Origin: an uncultured Eubacteriales bacterium
GTDB lineage: Bacteria; Bacillota; Clostridia; Christensenellales; Aristaeellaceae
Direction: 5' to 3'
Assembly: GCA_900315675.1 (NCBI GenBank)
Contig: OMZY01000001.1
Span: forward strand, 372,001-436,000
Length of the DNA stretch: 64,000 nucleotides
The position numbers and the translations under genes were made by a program. The notes under the pieces are model-generated. The model worked only from the letters and a program-made list of their open reading frames with translations. It was not told the origin of the DNA and made no database searches. Positions 28,079-36,269 of the stretch are shown here, one piece after another; positions within the stretch are counted from its first letter, which is position 1; the number at the start of each line of letters is the position of its first letter.

Positions 28079-28891
28079 ATGGATATCCAGACACTTGAAA
28101 CATACGCACGGCAGGTGAGAAGAGACATCATCATCATGACTGCTGCTGCCGGTGCAGGGCATCCGGGCGGATCTCTTTCCAGTACGGAGGCTATGGTTGC
28201 GCTGTATTTTGATGTGATGAATGTGGATCCTAAGGATGACAAGAACCCTGACCGTGACAGGTTTGTGCTTTCCAAAGGACATTCCGCTCCGGCTCTTTAC
28301 GGTACACTGTGTGAACGCGGTTATTTCGGCCGTGAGGAATTCGATCATTTCCGTCAGCTGCATGGCATTCTGCAGGGTCATCCCGATACCAAAAAATGTC
28401 CCGGCGTAGACGCGTCCACAGGATCGCTCGGCCAGGGTATTTCCATTGCAGTAGGTATGGCTCTGGGTGCCAAACATACCGGGAATAAATGTCATGTATA
28501 CACCATCATCGGTGACGGAGAAAGCCAGGAAGGTCTCGTTTGGGAAGCCAGCATGGCTGCCGCACATTACAAGCTGGATAATCTGACGGTCATTCTTGAC
28601 CACAACGGATTGCAGATTGACGGTACGAACGATGAGGTTATGAGCCTTGGCGATATCAAGGCAAAGGCTCTTGCGTTCGGTTATGATGTTATTGAGGTTC
28701 AGGACGGCAACGATATGAAACAGGTTGTTGACGCCCTGCATGCACCGGCATGTCCCGGCAAACCGAGATATATTATTCTGAATACGCTCAAGGGCAAGGG
28801 CGTCAGCTTCATGGAAGGCCAGGTCGGCTGGCACGGAAAAGCTCCTAACGCTGAACAGGCTGCCCAGGCACTGAAGGAATTGGAGGGCTGA
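28079..28891 (+). CDS. transketolase, N-terminal subunit
   Basis: This is the thiamine-diphosphate-binding half of a split transketolase, which moves two-carbon units in the pentose phosphate pathway. The 270 residues include AAGAGHPGGSLSSTEA near the start, the SKGHSAPALYG histidine motif and the ThDP/Mg2+ motif GDGESQEG followed by DHNGLQIDG. The start at 28079 (MDIQTLETYA) is supported by GGAGGGA 8 bases upstream. The C-terminal half is the next gene, 4 bases away. Two-gene transketolases are common in Clostridia and archaea. A related dihydroxyacetone-type activity cannot be excluded. Confidence 0.93.
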   Translation: MDIQTLETYARQVRRDIIIMTAAAGAGHPGGSLSSTEAMVALYFDVMNVDPKDDKNPDRDRFVLSKGHSAPALYGTLCERGYFGREEFDHFRQLHGILQGHPDTKKCPGVDASTGSLGQGISIAVGMALGAKHTGNKCHVYTIIGDGESQEGLVWEASMAAAHYKLDNLTVILDHNGLQIDGTNDEVMSLGDIKAKALAFGYDVIEVQDGNDMKQVVDALHAPACPGKPRYIILNTLKGKGVSFMEGQVGWHGKAPNAEQAAQALKELEG

Positions 28892-28895
28892 AAAA

Positions 28896-29813
28896 ATGGA
28901 AAAGAAAGCAGTTCGCGTTGCATACGGTGAAGCCCTTGTCAAGCTGGGCGAAGAAAATGAGAAAGTGGTCGTGCTGGATGCTGATCTTGCCGGCGCAACC
29001 ATGACAAACGCATTTAAAAAGGCTTATCCCAACCGGTTTTATGACTGCGGAATCGCTGAGGCCAACATGGTAGATGTGGCTGCCGGTATGAGCACAATGG
29101 GTCTTATTCCTTTCTGTTCCACATTTGCTGTTTTTGCCGGACGGAATTATGATCAGATCCGGAACGGCGTCTGTTATCCGAAATTCAATGTTAAATTCGG
29201 TTTCAGCCATGCCGGTATCACGCTCGGAGAAGACGGCGGCAGTCATCAGGCAATTGAAGACATTGCTCTGATGCGCGTTCTTCCCGGAATGACAGTGTTT
29301 GTTCCTTCCGACGCAAATGAGTGTTATCAGTGCGTAGAGGCTGCAGCCAGGATTGAAGGACCTGTTTATATCCGTACCTCAAGACTTGCCACTCCCGTTT
29401 ATGATCCCAGACCGTTTACCGTCGGTAAGGGCAGCGTTATCCGGGATGGAAGCGACTGTGCGATTTTTACGTGCGGTATCATGCTGGAACATGCCATTGA
29501 AGCAGCCGACATCCTCGCAGGACAGGGTATCAACGCGGCGCTTGTTTCCTTTCATACACTGAAGCCCTTTGATGATGAGCTTGCTCTTCAATATACTGCG
29601 AAATGCCACAAAGTGTTTACCGTAGAGGAACATTCCGTTATCGGCGGACTCGGAGATACAGTGGCATCTGCAATAATCGGGCACGGTGTTGAGAAATTCC
29701 TGAAGATTGGCATTAATGATGTTTTCGGACAAAGCGGAAAACCGGCTGATCTTCTGAAGGAATATGAGCTGACCGGTCCCCAGATTGCAGAAAAAATCAT
29801 GAAAAATCTGTAA
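28896..29813 (+). CDS. transketolase, C-terminal subunit
   Basis: This is the second half of the split transketolase, 305 residues, with the pyrimidine-binding and C-terminal domains. The catalytic glutamate lies in YDCGIAEANMVDVAAG, followed by PFCSTFAVFAGRNYDQIRN and GFSHAGITLGEDGGSHQ, a typical transketolase stretch. The C-terminal domain includes TVEEHSVIGGLGDTVAS. It is cotranscribed with the N-terminal subunit from the promoter at 28002, and a strong hairpin follows its stop codon. Confidence 0.93.
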   Translation: MEKKAVRVAYGEALVKLGEENEKVVVLDADLAGATMTNAFKKAYPNRFYDCGIAEANMVDVAAGMSTMGLIPFCSTFAVFAGRNYDQIRNGVCYPKFNVKFGFSHAGITLGEDGGSHQAIEDIALMRVLPGMTVFVPSDANECYQCVEAAARIEGPVYIRTSRLATPVYDPRPFTVGKGSVIRDGSDCAIFTCGIMLEHAIEAADILAGQGINAALVSFHTLKPFDDELALQYTAKCHKVFTVEEHSVIGGLGDTVASAIIGHGVEKFLKIGINDVFGQSGKPADLLKEYELTGPQIAEKIMKNL

Positions 29814-29820
29814 TGCTGAT

Positions 29821-29863
29821 CCCCCCTTTCCTGCAGCCTGAATGACTTAGGAAAGGGGGGTTC
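29821..29863 (+). terminator. long GC-rich hairpin after the transketolase genes
   Basis: A perfect 12-bp stem (six C, TTT, CCT at 29821-29832 with the complement at 29849-29860) encloses a 16-base loop. Only two T follow, so it is a weak fit for a Rho-independent terminator and may instead protect the 3' end or act with Rho. Confidence 0.6.
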
Positions 29864-29896
29864 TGCGAAGATATGGTGTATAATGGGTGAAGAATC

Positions 29897-30766
29897 ATGC
29901 GTTTTGCTTTTATTGTCAATCCTGCGGCCGGTAACGGATACTCACTCGAGATTATGCAAAAACTAGAGGAATCCATGAAAGCCAGAGGAACGGAATACAG
30001 CATATACAGGACGGAGAAACCGGGACACGGAACGGAATTGGCCGCCATGCTTTCTGATGACAGTGAAATTTCTGCTGTTGTATCTGTTGGAGGGGACGGT
30101 ACAGCGGGGGAGGTTGCCGCAGGCCTGACCGGTACCGGTAAACCCATGGGAATCATTCCCGCCGGCACAGGAAATGATTTTATCAAATCAGCCGGCATCC
30201 CCAATGATCCCTATAAAGCACTTGATCTTCTGCTTGCCGGGAAGGCCAGAGAAACAGATACCGGTACAGTCAATGACTGTTTCTTTCTCAACGTCTGCGG
30301 CACAGGATTTGATGTCACGGTTCTTGATTATGCAGAAAAAGAGAAAAAAAAGCACAGAGGACTCACCCCATATTTTCTTGGCCTCATCAAAGCGATTTTC
30401 CATTATAAAAGCATTCACCTGAAAATCACAGCAGACAGCCAGGCGGAAGAAAAACAATACCTGATCTGCTCTGTCGCAAACGGACGGTTTATCGGCGGCG
30501 GTATACCGATCTGTCCGAAAGCCGATATTCAGGACGGCAAACTGGATCTGGTGCTGATTGACAGCGTTCCCAGATGGAGGATACCGTTCTATCTTCCCGG
30601 ACTGATGCTTTCAAGGGATCTGAGCTTTAAAATAACCAGGCACCGGAATGTGTCTGAGATTATTGTGGAAGGAAGTCAGCTCAGGGTCAATATTGACGGA
30701 GATATAAGATCGATGGACCGTGCTGAATTCAGAATCAACCCCGGTTCACTGATGCTGATCCGCTGA
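29897..30766 (+). CDS. diacylglycerol/lipid kinase family protein (YegS/DgkB type)
   Basis: This 289-residue soluble lipid kinase has the DAGK catalytic domain: VNPAAGNG at residues 8-15, VSVGGDGTAGEVAAGL near 63-78 and IPAGTGNDF near 90-98, the ATP-binding elements of the family. Phosphorylation of diacylglycerol returns it to phosphatidic acid during lipid recycling; other lipid substrates are possible. The C-terminal beta-sandwich ends with a family-typical pattern (VNIDGDIRSM). It starts 36 bases after the transketolase hairpin without a convincing promoter of its own. Confidence 0.87.
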   Translation: MRFAFIVNPAAGNGYSLEIMQKLEESMKARGTEYSIYRTEKPGHGTELAAMLSDDSEISAVVSVGGDGTAGEVAAGLTGTGKPMGIIPAGTGNDFIKSAGIPNDPYKALDLLLAGKARETDTGTVNDCFFLNVCGTGFDVTVLDYAEKEKKKHRGLTPYFLGLIKAIFHYKSIHLKITADSQAEEKQYLICSVANGRFIGGGIPICPKADIQDGKLDLVLIDSVPRWRIPFYLPGLMLSRDLSFKITRHRNVSEIIVEGSQLRVNIDGDIRSMDRAEFRINPGSLMLIR

Positions 30767-30824
30767 ATAAATGAACGGCTGAACAGAAAAAGTTTTCTGC
30801 AGCAGGATAAAGGAGGGCAAATCG

Positions 30825-31358
30825 TTGGCAGACGGGAAAGATATACGGGAAAAGGCCAAATCCCTTTGGATCAAAGGGATGAAAGCGATTGGCAACACTG
30901 CTGCCAGCATCGCCAATAATACCCGGTATAAAGTGGATGAGGTGACAATACAGAATCGCAGGAGAGAAGTACTCGGCGACCTTGCTAACAAAACCTATGC
31001 ATTGTGGCTGAAGGGTGAATCTTTTCCTGAATCCATGACCAAAATGCTGGATGAACTGAAACATCTGGATGAAACACTCAATGACATGAGAGCAGAAAAA
31101 TATGCCGCCTCCCTGATCGGAAAAGAGACAGTATCTGCTGAACAACCGGAAGAAGATCTCCGGATGGAGGATGAAGAAGAGGACGAGCTGACAGAAGATG
31201 AACTCAACTCTCCTGTCAGCGCAGAAATCAACGGATTGTTTGATAACAATACGTCAGTCGGGAAAATGGCGGATAAAGTCAATTCTGCACTCAGTCAGAT
31301 GAGTGACAGAATTCGCAGCTTTCCACAGGAAAACAATGAAGATAAAAGGCAGGAATGA
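30825..31358 (+). CDS. unknown soluble protein, helical with acidic linker
   Basis: I do not recognise this 177-residue protein. It starts with TTG at 30825, supported by a full AAGGAGG 8 bases upstream. Residues 1-90 are predicted helical (KSLWIKGMKAIGNTAASIAN, then DELKHLDETLNDMRAEKYA), followed by a strongly acidic stretch around residues 108-130 and an amphipathic C-terminal helix (VGKMADKVNSALSQM). No signal peptide, transmembrane segment or cysteine is present. It lies between a lipid kinase and a membrane-anchored unknown, only 7 bases before the latter, so the two may act together. A structural or scaffold role is only a guess. Confidence 0.7.
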   Translation: MADGKDIREKAKSLWIKGMKAIGNTAASIANNTRYKVDEVTIQNRRREVLGDLANKTYALWLKGESFPESMTKMLDELKHLDETLNDMRAEKYAASLIGKETVSAEQPEEDLRMEDEEEDELTEDELNSPVSAEINGLFDNNTSVGKMADKVNSALSQMSDRIRSFPQENNEDKRQE

Positions 31359-31365
31359 AGCAGAA

Positions 31366-31974
31366 ATGAAGAGGCATTCTATCATTCTTATTCTGTTTTC
31401 ACTGATCCTGATCTGCTTTTCAACAGCTGTTTGCGAACCTGTGGAGGGAATACAGATTCTGGCCGACAGTGAAGCTTGGTCATGGGATCCCGGTGCATAT
31501 AACCTTTTTTCAGGACTTATTGATCTTTCTGAATATATCGGAAAAGAATTAACCATCACAGTAACATCGGATCTTCAGTACGGAGGCGACCAGGAAGATC
31601 AGCACAACCCTCTGTTCACTGTAATTAACGGGCACCGTATCACAATGCTGAAACAAAAAAACACTGCCGGGTTTACGCCGGAGGCAGAACAACCGGTTTT
31701 TGAGTTTTCAGCCAGCGTCAAACTCCCTGAAAAAGGTCATGTACGCAGTGTGAGACTTGAATTTACAGTGTCTGATGAAAACGGAACGGAACTGAATAAA
31801 CTGAAAGACACAATCAGTATAGGAGATCATTCGTCCGGCAGGGACATCGGCGCATTCTATATTCCCGTGGAAATCGGAACCATTAACACGGTTATTGCGA
31901 TTACAGCAGCCGTTATCTGGATGATAGTGCTGATACGATTTTTTACCTCGAAAAAAAAGAGAATTGGAGATTGA
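31366..31974 (+). CDS. unknown exported protein with C-terminal membrane anchor
   Basis: I do not recognise this 202-residue protein. It has a Sec-type signal peptide (hydrophobic residues about 5-20, ending STAVC), a beta-rich outer domain of roughly 140 residues, and a C-terminal transmembrane helix (about 173-193) followed by a lysine-rich cytoplasmic tail. The signal ends in a cysteine but the preceding residues (T-A-V) do not fit a strict lipobox. The start at 31366 gives the signal peptide directly; in-frame ATGs lie ten and twenty-one codons upstream. It overlaps nothing and ends 4 bases before the cysS start codon. The outer-domain pattern (EYIGKELTITVTSDLQYGG) suggests an immunoglobulin-like sandwich, which is only inference. 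Confidence 0.65.
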   Translation: MKRHSIILILFSLILICFSTAVCEPVEGIQILADSEAWSWDPGAYNLFSGLIDLSEYIGKELTITVTSDLQYGGDQEDQHNPLFTVINGHRITMLKQKNTAGFTPEAEQPVFEFSASVKLPEKGHVRSVRLEFTVSDENGTELNKLKDTISIGDHSSGRDIGAFYIPVEIGTINTVIAITAAVIWMIVLIRFFTSKKKRIGD

Positions 31975-31978
31975 AATT

Positions 31979-33385
31979 ATGCAGATTTATAACAGTATGA
32001 CCCGTAAAAAGGAGCCGTTTCAGCCGATTCATGAAGGGAAAGTCGGAATTTATGCCTGCGGTCCTACCGTTTATAATTATTTCCATATCGGTAACGCCCG
32101 GCCTTTCATTACCTTTGATGTGCTGAGAAGACAGCTCGAAAGGGAAGGTTATGAAGTTACCTTTGTACAGAATTTTACGGATATTGATGACAAGATGATC
32201 AGAAGAGCGAACGAAGAAGGCATTACTGTCAAGGAACTTGCTGACCGGTTCATCAATGAGTATTATACGGATGCCAAGGCATTGGGAATCCGTCCTGCAA
32301 CCGTTCATCCCAAGGCAACAGAGCATATTCCCGAGATCATTGCCCTGATTTCCAAACTGATTGAAAACGGACACGCATATGCGGCACCGTCAGGTGACGT
32401 TTATTATCGCGTATCTGCCTTCCCGGGATATGGCAAACTCTCCGGGCAGAATGCAGATGACAGAGAAACGGGTGCCAGCGAAAGACTGAATGTCGATACC
32501 GACAAGGAATCACCGGAGGATTTTGCACTCTGGAAAGCACAGAAACCCGGCGAACCCGCATGGGACAGCCCCTGGGGAAAAGGAAGACCGGGCTGGCATA
32601 TTGAATGCTCGGCTATGAGCATGAAGTATCTCGGTGAGACATTTGATATCCATTGCGGCGGAAAGGATCTGCTTTTCCCGCATCATGAAAATGAAATTGC
32701 ACAAAGTGAAGGCGCTACAGGCAAGAAATATGTCAATTACTGGATGCACAACGGATTTATCAATGTTGACAACCAGAAAATGAGCAAGAGCCTGAATAAT
32801 TTTTTCACAGTAAGGGACATTGCCAAAGACTATGATCTGGAGGCAGTTCGTCTGTTTATGCTGAGTGCACACTATCGCAGTCCGATCAATTTCAGCCGTG
32901 ATCAGATTGAGTCAGCCAATGCAAGTCTGAATCGTTTATATACTGCAAGGAATTCTCTGAAATTCCAGATGGAAAACGGCGAAGACAGGCCGCTGGACGA
33001 CAGGGAAAAGGCATTTGTGGAACGTCTTAAGGGCTATGAAAAACGGTTTGATGATGCCATGGACGATGATATGAATACGGCTGATGCACTTGGCGCGATT
33101 TTCGAACTTGTAAAAGACGCAAATGTTACTATCGGACAGGGCGCATCGCGTGAAGCTGCCAGTGCTGCGATGAAAAGCCTTGAATCCATCTGCGATGTAC
33201 TTGGCATACTGAGCAAAAAAGAAGAGGAATTACCCGCCGAAATTGCCGCTTTGGTCAATGAACGCGCTGAAGCCCGGAAAAACAAGGACTGGGCGAAGAG
33301 TGACGAGCTGCGCAACAGAATTATACAGGCAGGATATGTGCTTGAAGATACGAAACAGGGACAGAAAGTCCGGAAAGATGTTTAA
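31979..33385 (+). CDS. cysS: cysteinyl-tRNA synthetase
   Basis: This class I aminoacyl-tRNA synthetase charges tRNA-Cys. The 468 residues match the family. The HIGH-type motif HIGNA is at residues 36-40 just after the zinc-site cysteine in CGPTVYN, and KMSKS is near residue 267. The zinc-site CGGKDLLFPHHENE is intact. ATG at 31979 is chosen over the upstream in-frame TTG at 31964, because GGAG lies 9 bases before it and the family starts at this point. Its end overlaps the start of the ComEA-like gene by 8 bases. Confidence 0.96.
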   Translation: MQIYNSMTRKKEPFQPIHEGKVGIYACGPTVYNYFHIGNARPFITFDVLRRQLEREGYEVTFVQNFTDIDDKMIRRANEEGITVKELADRFINEYYTDAKALGIRPATVHPKATEHIPEIIALISKLIENGHAYAAPSGDVYYRVSAFPGYGKLSGQNADDRETGASERLNVDTDKESPEDFALWKAQKPGEPAWDSPWGKGRPGWHIECSAMSMKYLGETFDIHCGGKDLLFPHHENEIAQSEGATGKKYVNYWMHNGFINVDNQKMSKSLNNFFTVRDIAKDYDLEAVRLFMLSAHYRSPINFSRDQIESANASLNRLYTARNSLKFQMENGEDRPLDDREKAFVERLKGYEKRFDDAMDDDMNTADALGAIFELVKDANVTIGQGASREAASAAMKSLESICDVLGILSKKEEELPAEIAALVNERAEARKNKDWAKSDELRNRIIQAGYVLEDTKQGQKVRKDV

Positions 33386-33776
33386 AAACGGACAAAAACT
33401 GACAGGCTTAGTTCTGCTGCTTTCAGGGCTTCTGCTGGGCATTATTCATATTCTTTCCCCTTTTTCCGGGTACAGGGATGATTATCGTACCGGTCAAAAG
33501 ACATACCGGGAAACTGACAGGATTCCAACAGTTCAAAACGGCAGTATCCGCGTAAATACAGCAGGGACAGAAGAACTGGAAATGCTTCCCGGCATCGGGA
33601 AGGTTTTTGCTTCGATGCTGATCGAAGAAAGGGAAAAAAACGGTATCTTTTTCTATCCTGAAGACCTGACGGCAGTTAAAGGGATCGGGAAAGGAAAACT
33701 GGAAAAGATTTATCAGGACATCGATCTGACGATGGAAAAGGGTGGGAAAGATGGCGTATCGAGCACTATACCGTGA
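33378..33776 (+). CDS. comEA: ComEA-like helix-hairpin-helix protein with N-terminal membrane anchor
   Basis: ComEA-type proteins are membrane-anchored DNA receptors for transformation. This one is 132 residues, with a transmembrane helix at about 9-27 and a C-terminal double helix-hairpin-helix domain (ELEMLPGIGKVFASMLIEER and AVKGIGKGKLEKI). The short linker of about 40 residues is smaller than in Bacillus ComEA (205 residues) and there is no ComEB or ComEC gene nearby, so a role in DNA uptake is not proven; it could be a general DNA-binding membrane protein. It overlaps cysS by 8 bases and dnaX by 26 bases. Confidence 0.75.
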   Translation: MFKNGQKLTGLVLLLSGLLLGIIHILSPFSGYRDDYRTGQKTYRETDRIPTVQNGSIRVNTAGTEELEMLPGIGKVFASMLIEEREKNGIFFYPEDLTAVKGIGKGKLEKIYQDIDLTMEKGGKDGVSSTIP

Positions 33777-35373
33777 GTGGAGACCCAAGGATTTCTCCCA
33801 TGTCGTCGGACAAACCGCTATTATCGGTACATTAAGGAATCAGGTTATCACAGGACGGATCGCACATGCCTATCTGTTCTGCGGGTCACGCGGTACAGGG
33901 AAAACCTCAACAGCCAAAATTCTTGCCAAGGCGATCAACTGCCTCCAGCCGGAAAACGGTGATCCCTGCGGAAAATGTGAGAATTGTCTGCGGGCTGAAC
34001 ATGAGGAAACTCTGGATGTCATCGAAATCGACGCCGCCAGCAATAACGGGGTTGATGAAATGCGGGAATTGCGGGACACAGTAAAATATCCTCCGCAGTA
34101 CGGAAAATATAAAGTATATATTATCGATGAAGTTCATATGCTTTCCACGTCGGCCTTCAACGCACTGCTGAAGACGCTTGAAGAACCACCGGCACATATT
34201 GTTTTTATCCTCGCAACAACTGAACCTCAAAAACTTCCGGAAACAATACTCAGCAGATGTCAGAGATTTGATTTCGGACGTATACCCAGCACAGAAATAG
34301 CCGGAAGGCTCAGGGAAGCGGCTGAAGGAAGCGGAGCTCAGGTAACAGACGGCGCACTGATGATGATTGCCAGAGCGGCAGACGGCGGCATGCGGGATGC
34401 GCTTGGAATCCTGGATATGTGCCTGGGATACAGTGATCAGGTGGACGAGACGCTGGTACGCAATATACTGGGAACAAGCGACAGCGCATTTTTGTTTGAA
34501 TTCAGTTCGGCTCTTACCGAGAGAAATGCGGCTAAAGTTTTTTCCATGATCGACAGACTGATGCGGGAAGGTAAAGATCCGGCGGTTTTTTCCAGAGATG
34601 TATGCAGACATATACGGGCTTTGCTGATTGCCAAAACGAGCCCTGAAGATGTATCAAAAATCATGGATATATCAGATGATGAGGCTGCTGAATATGTGCG
34701 TCACTGTGAAAAAGTTACTGTTTCCAGACTGATGAAAATCCTGGATATCTATATGGCGCTTGAAACTGAAATGCGTTATTCGTCCACGCCGCGTATGGCA
34801 CTTGAGAACGCCAGTATAAAAAGCTGCCTGAGAATTGATGATACAGATACGCAGGCACTGAATGACCGTATTGATGAACTCGAGGAAAAAGTCAGCCAAC
34901 TGATGAATCATCCGGGTACAGTCAGTACGGCTGTTCCGACGCATGCCGCCGAAGTTCAAAACGAACCGGTTCTCCGTAAGGAAAAGAAAAAGGAAAACCG
35001 GACATCTCCCAGAGCTGTAGGCGAGGACAGCACTGCAGTCTGGAAAGAACTGATGAACACAATCCGCAGCAAGGATATGACGGCATGGAGTTTCCTTTCC
35101 CAGGGGCATATGATTGGATGCAGTAACGGAAGATACTTGTGGCAGGCTGACAGAAAAGAAGCAGAAAATCAGTTTATTACTGTTCTGAACATGCCTGAAA
35201 GGAACCGTACGATCTGTGACTGTCTGAAGGAAATCACAGGACAGGACAGCACGTTTACTGCTGTAAGCCAAAGCAAAGCCGCCGCGGCAGACAGCAGCGG
35301 AGATGATGAGTATCTTGAGACCATATATGAAACATTCGGGAAAGAACCAGTGAATATTGTAGATGATATATGA
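33751..35373 (+). CDS. dnaX: DNA polymerase III subunit gamma/tau
   Basis: DnaX is the ATPase of the clamp loader that loads the beta clamp. The 540 residues have Walker A GSRGTGKT at 45-52, the four zinc cysteines at 64, 73, 76 and 79, the DEVHMLS sensor and an SRC arginine-finger region. The C-terminal third is charged and variable, as in tau. The start at 33751 (MAYRALYREWRP) follows AAGGGTGGGAAAG; the frame opens a few codons earlier. I see no perfect A AAA AAG slippery site, so separate gamma production is not supported. A recR gene is not adjacent, because transcription ends at the hairpin after the stop. Confidence 0.94.
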   Translation: MAYRALYREWRPKDFSHVVGQTAIIGTLRNQVITGRIAHAYLFCGSRGTGKTSTAKILAKAINCLQPENGDPCGKCENCLRAEHEETLDVIEIDAASNNGVDEMRELRDTVKYPPQYGKYKVYIIDEVHMLSTSAFNALLKTLEEPPAHIVFILATTEPQKLPETILSRCQRFDFGRIPSTEIAGRLREAAEGSGAQVTDGALMMIARAADGGMRDALGILDMCLGYSDQVDETLVRNILGTSDSAFLFEFSSALTERNAAKVFSMIDRLMREGKDPAVFSRDVCRHIRALLIAKTSPEDVSKIMDISDDEAAEYVRHCEKVTVSRLMKILDIYMALETEMRYSSTPRMALENASIKSCLRIDDTDTQALNDRIDELEEKVSQLMNHPGTVSTAVPTHAAEVQNEPVLRKEKKKENRTSPRAVGEDSTAVWKELMNTIRSKDMTAWSFLSQGHMIGCSNGRYLWQADRKEAENQFITVLNMPERNRTICDCLKEITGQDSTFTAVSQSKAAAADSSGDDEYLETIYETFGKEPVNIVDDI

Positions 35374-35408
35374 AAAGAGCCCGGCTCATGCCGGACTCTT
35401 TTCATATA
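35367..35408. terminator. bidirectional intrinsic terminator between dnaX and yajC
   Basis: A long imperfect hairpin runs from 35367 to 35408, with CCGGC at 35381-35385 pairing with GCCGG at 35390-35394 around a TCAT loop and an AAAAGAG/CTCTTTT lower stem. Both flanks are A/T-rich, so it can stop dnaX and the convergent yajC. It overlaps the dnaX stop codon. Confidence 0.7.
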
Positions 35409-35416
35409 CATGTATC

Positions 35417-35806
35417 TCAGTTCAATTCCTGAGCATCATTTTCAATGGTAACTTCCTCAACACTGCGGATAGCCCACCGTGCGACCACCATGGACAGATT
35501 GTCCTTGCCGACGGAAAGAGTAACGGTATCATCCTTCAGACCGGTAATGGTACCGTAGATACCTCCGATTGTACAGATGCGATCTCCCGCTTTCAGATTA
35601 TTGAGCATTTCCTTGACCTGTTTGTCCTTTTTACGCTGGGGACGGATCAGCATAAACCAGAAGACAACAAAGATCAGGATAAGGGGGAGGAATGTAGTAG
35701 CCAGAGCAGCGACAGGGCTGACCTGTGCAACTTCACCTTCAGCGCCTGCAACGGCGGCTGTTTCTTCAGCAACAGCGGAAGCAATACCGAAAATGTTCTC
35801 AATCAT
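35417..35806 (-). CDS. yajC: preprotein translocase subunit YajC
   Basis: YajC is a small inner-membrane protein of the SecDF-YajC complex that assists protein export. The 129-residue protein has a single transmembrane helix near residues 36-55 with PLILIFVVFWFMLIRPQRK, the conserved signature, followed by a soluble beta domain with GDRICTIGGIYGTI. The extra alanine/glutamate-rich N-terminus before the helix is longer than usual. The start at 35806 is supported by AAGGAG 11 bases upstream. It has its own promoter (35841-35869), separate from the redox genes behind it. secD and secF are not in the window. Confidence 0.9.
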   Translation of the reverse strand: MIENIFGIASAVAEETAAVAGAEGEVAQVSPVAALATTFLPLILIFVVFWFMLIRPQRKKDKQVKEMLNNLKAGDRICTIGGIYGTITGLKDDTVTLSVGKDNLSMVVARWAIRSVEEVTIENDAQELN

Positions 35807-35840
35807 GACAGAATAAACTCCTTTCAAGCTCATGGAACAT

Positions 35841-35869
35841 ATTATAACAGACAACCAAAATGGTTACAA
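35841..35869 (-). promoter_or_regulatory. sigma-A promoter of yajC
   Basis: On the minus strand TTGTAA (35869-35864) and TATAAT (35846-35841) are 17 bases apart, giving a start near 35834. The spacer holds an inverted repeat, AACCA at 35853-35857 and TGGTT at 35861-35865, that may be an operator. Confidence 0.7.
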
Positions 35870-35907
35870 GATATAATAAAGAGGAATAAGACAAAAAACA
35901 ATGACAG

Positions 35908-36264
35908 TTAAGGAATGCTGCGTGTCGCGATAATGTCGGCACCAGTCTGCAGGATATCCCGGACAATGACCTGGCCTGATGTGACAGGAGTATGGAGATG
36001 AAGAGTGCTTAATTTCCCCATAATCTGATAAATCATGGCTTTGGGTATCGGGCAGGAGGTTTTGACAGAAAGCGGTGTACGGGATCCTTCAACGGGAATG
36101 ACAGCTGTGATGACGCGTTTGGGAAGCGTGCATTCCTGACGGGCGTAAGAAGCGCCGCGGGGACATGTGTTTCCGGTGACAGACAGAAATTCACCGTCAT
36201 CAGAGAGCAATACTGTCATACGGCATCCAACAGGGCAGTTAATGCAGGTAATGACCTGAGTCAT
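35908..36264 (-). CDS. DUF1667 protein, cysteine-containing partner of GlpA-like oxidoreductases
   Basis: This 118-residue protein belongs to the DUF1667 family, which is usually encoded beside an FAD oxidoreductase and a GlpA-like dehydrogenase in Clostridia. Cysteines in ITCINCPVGC near the N-terminus and a further cysteine in NTCPRGASYARQE suggest an Fe-S or other metal site and an electron-transfer role, but no activity is established. It starts 5 bases after the FAD oxidoreductase stop codon, so it is the last gene of the three-gene redox operon. It could serve as the third subunit, in place of the membrane GlpC. Confidence 0.85.
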   Translation of the reverse strand: MTQVITCINCPVGCRMTVLLSDDGEFLSVTGNTCPRGASYARQECTLPKRVITAVIPVEGSRTPLSVKTSCPIPKAMIYQIMGKLSTLHLHTPVTSGQVIVRDILQTGADIIATRSIP

Positions 36265-36269
36265 ATCAT

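Noticed and set aside
29879-29884. TATAAT 13 bases before the lipid kinase start
   Set aside because: No -35-like box lies at 16-18 bases, and transcription from it would leave almost no leader before the start codon.
34977-35005. A-rich run in dnaX as a frameshift site for gamma subunit
   Set aside because: In frame it reads G AAA AAG, not the A AAA AAG heptamer, and I see no stimulating hairpin or upstream Shine-Dalgarno motif at the correct distance.
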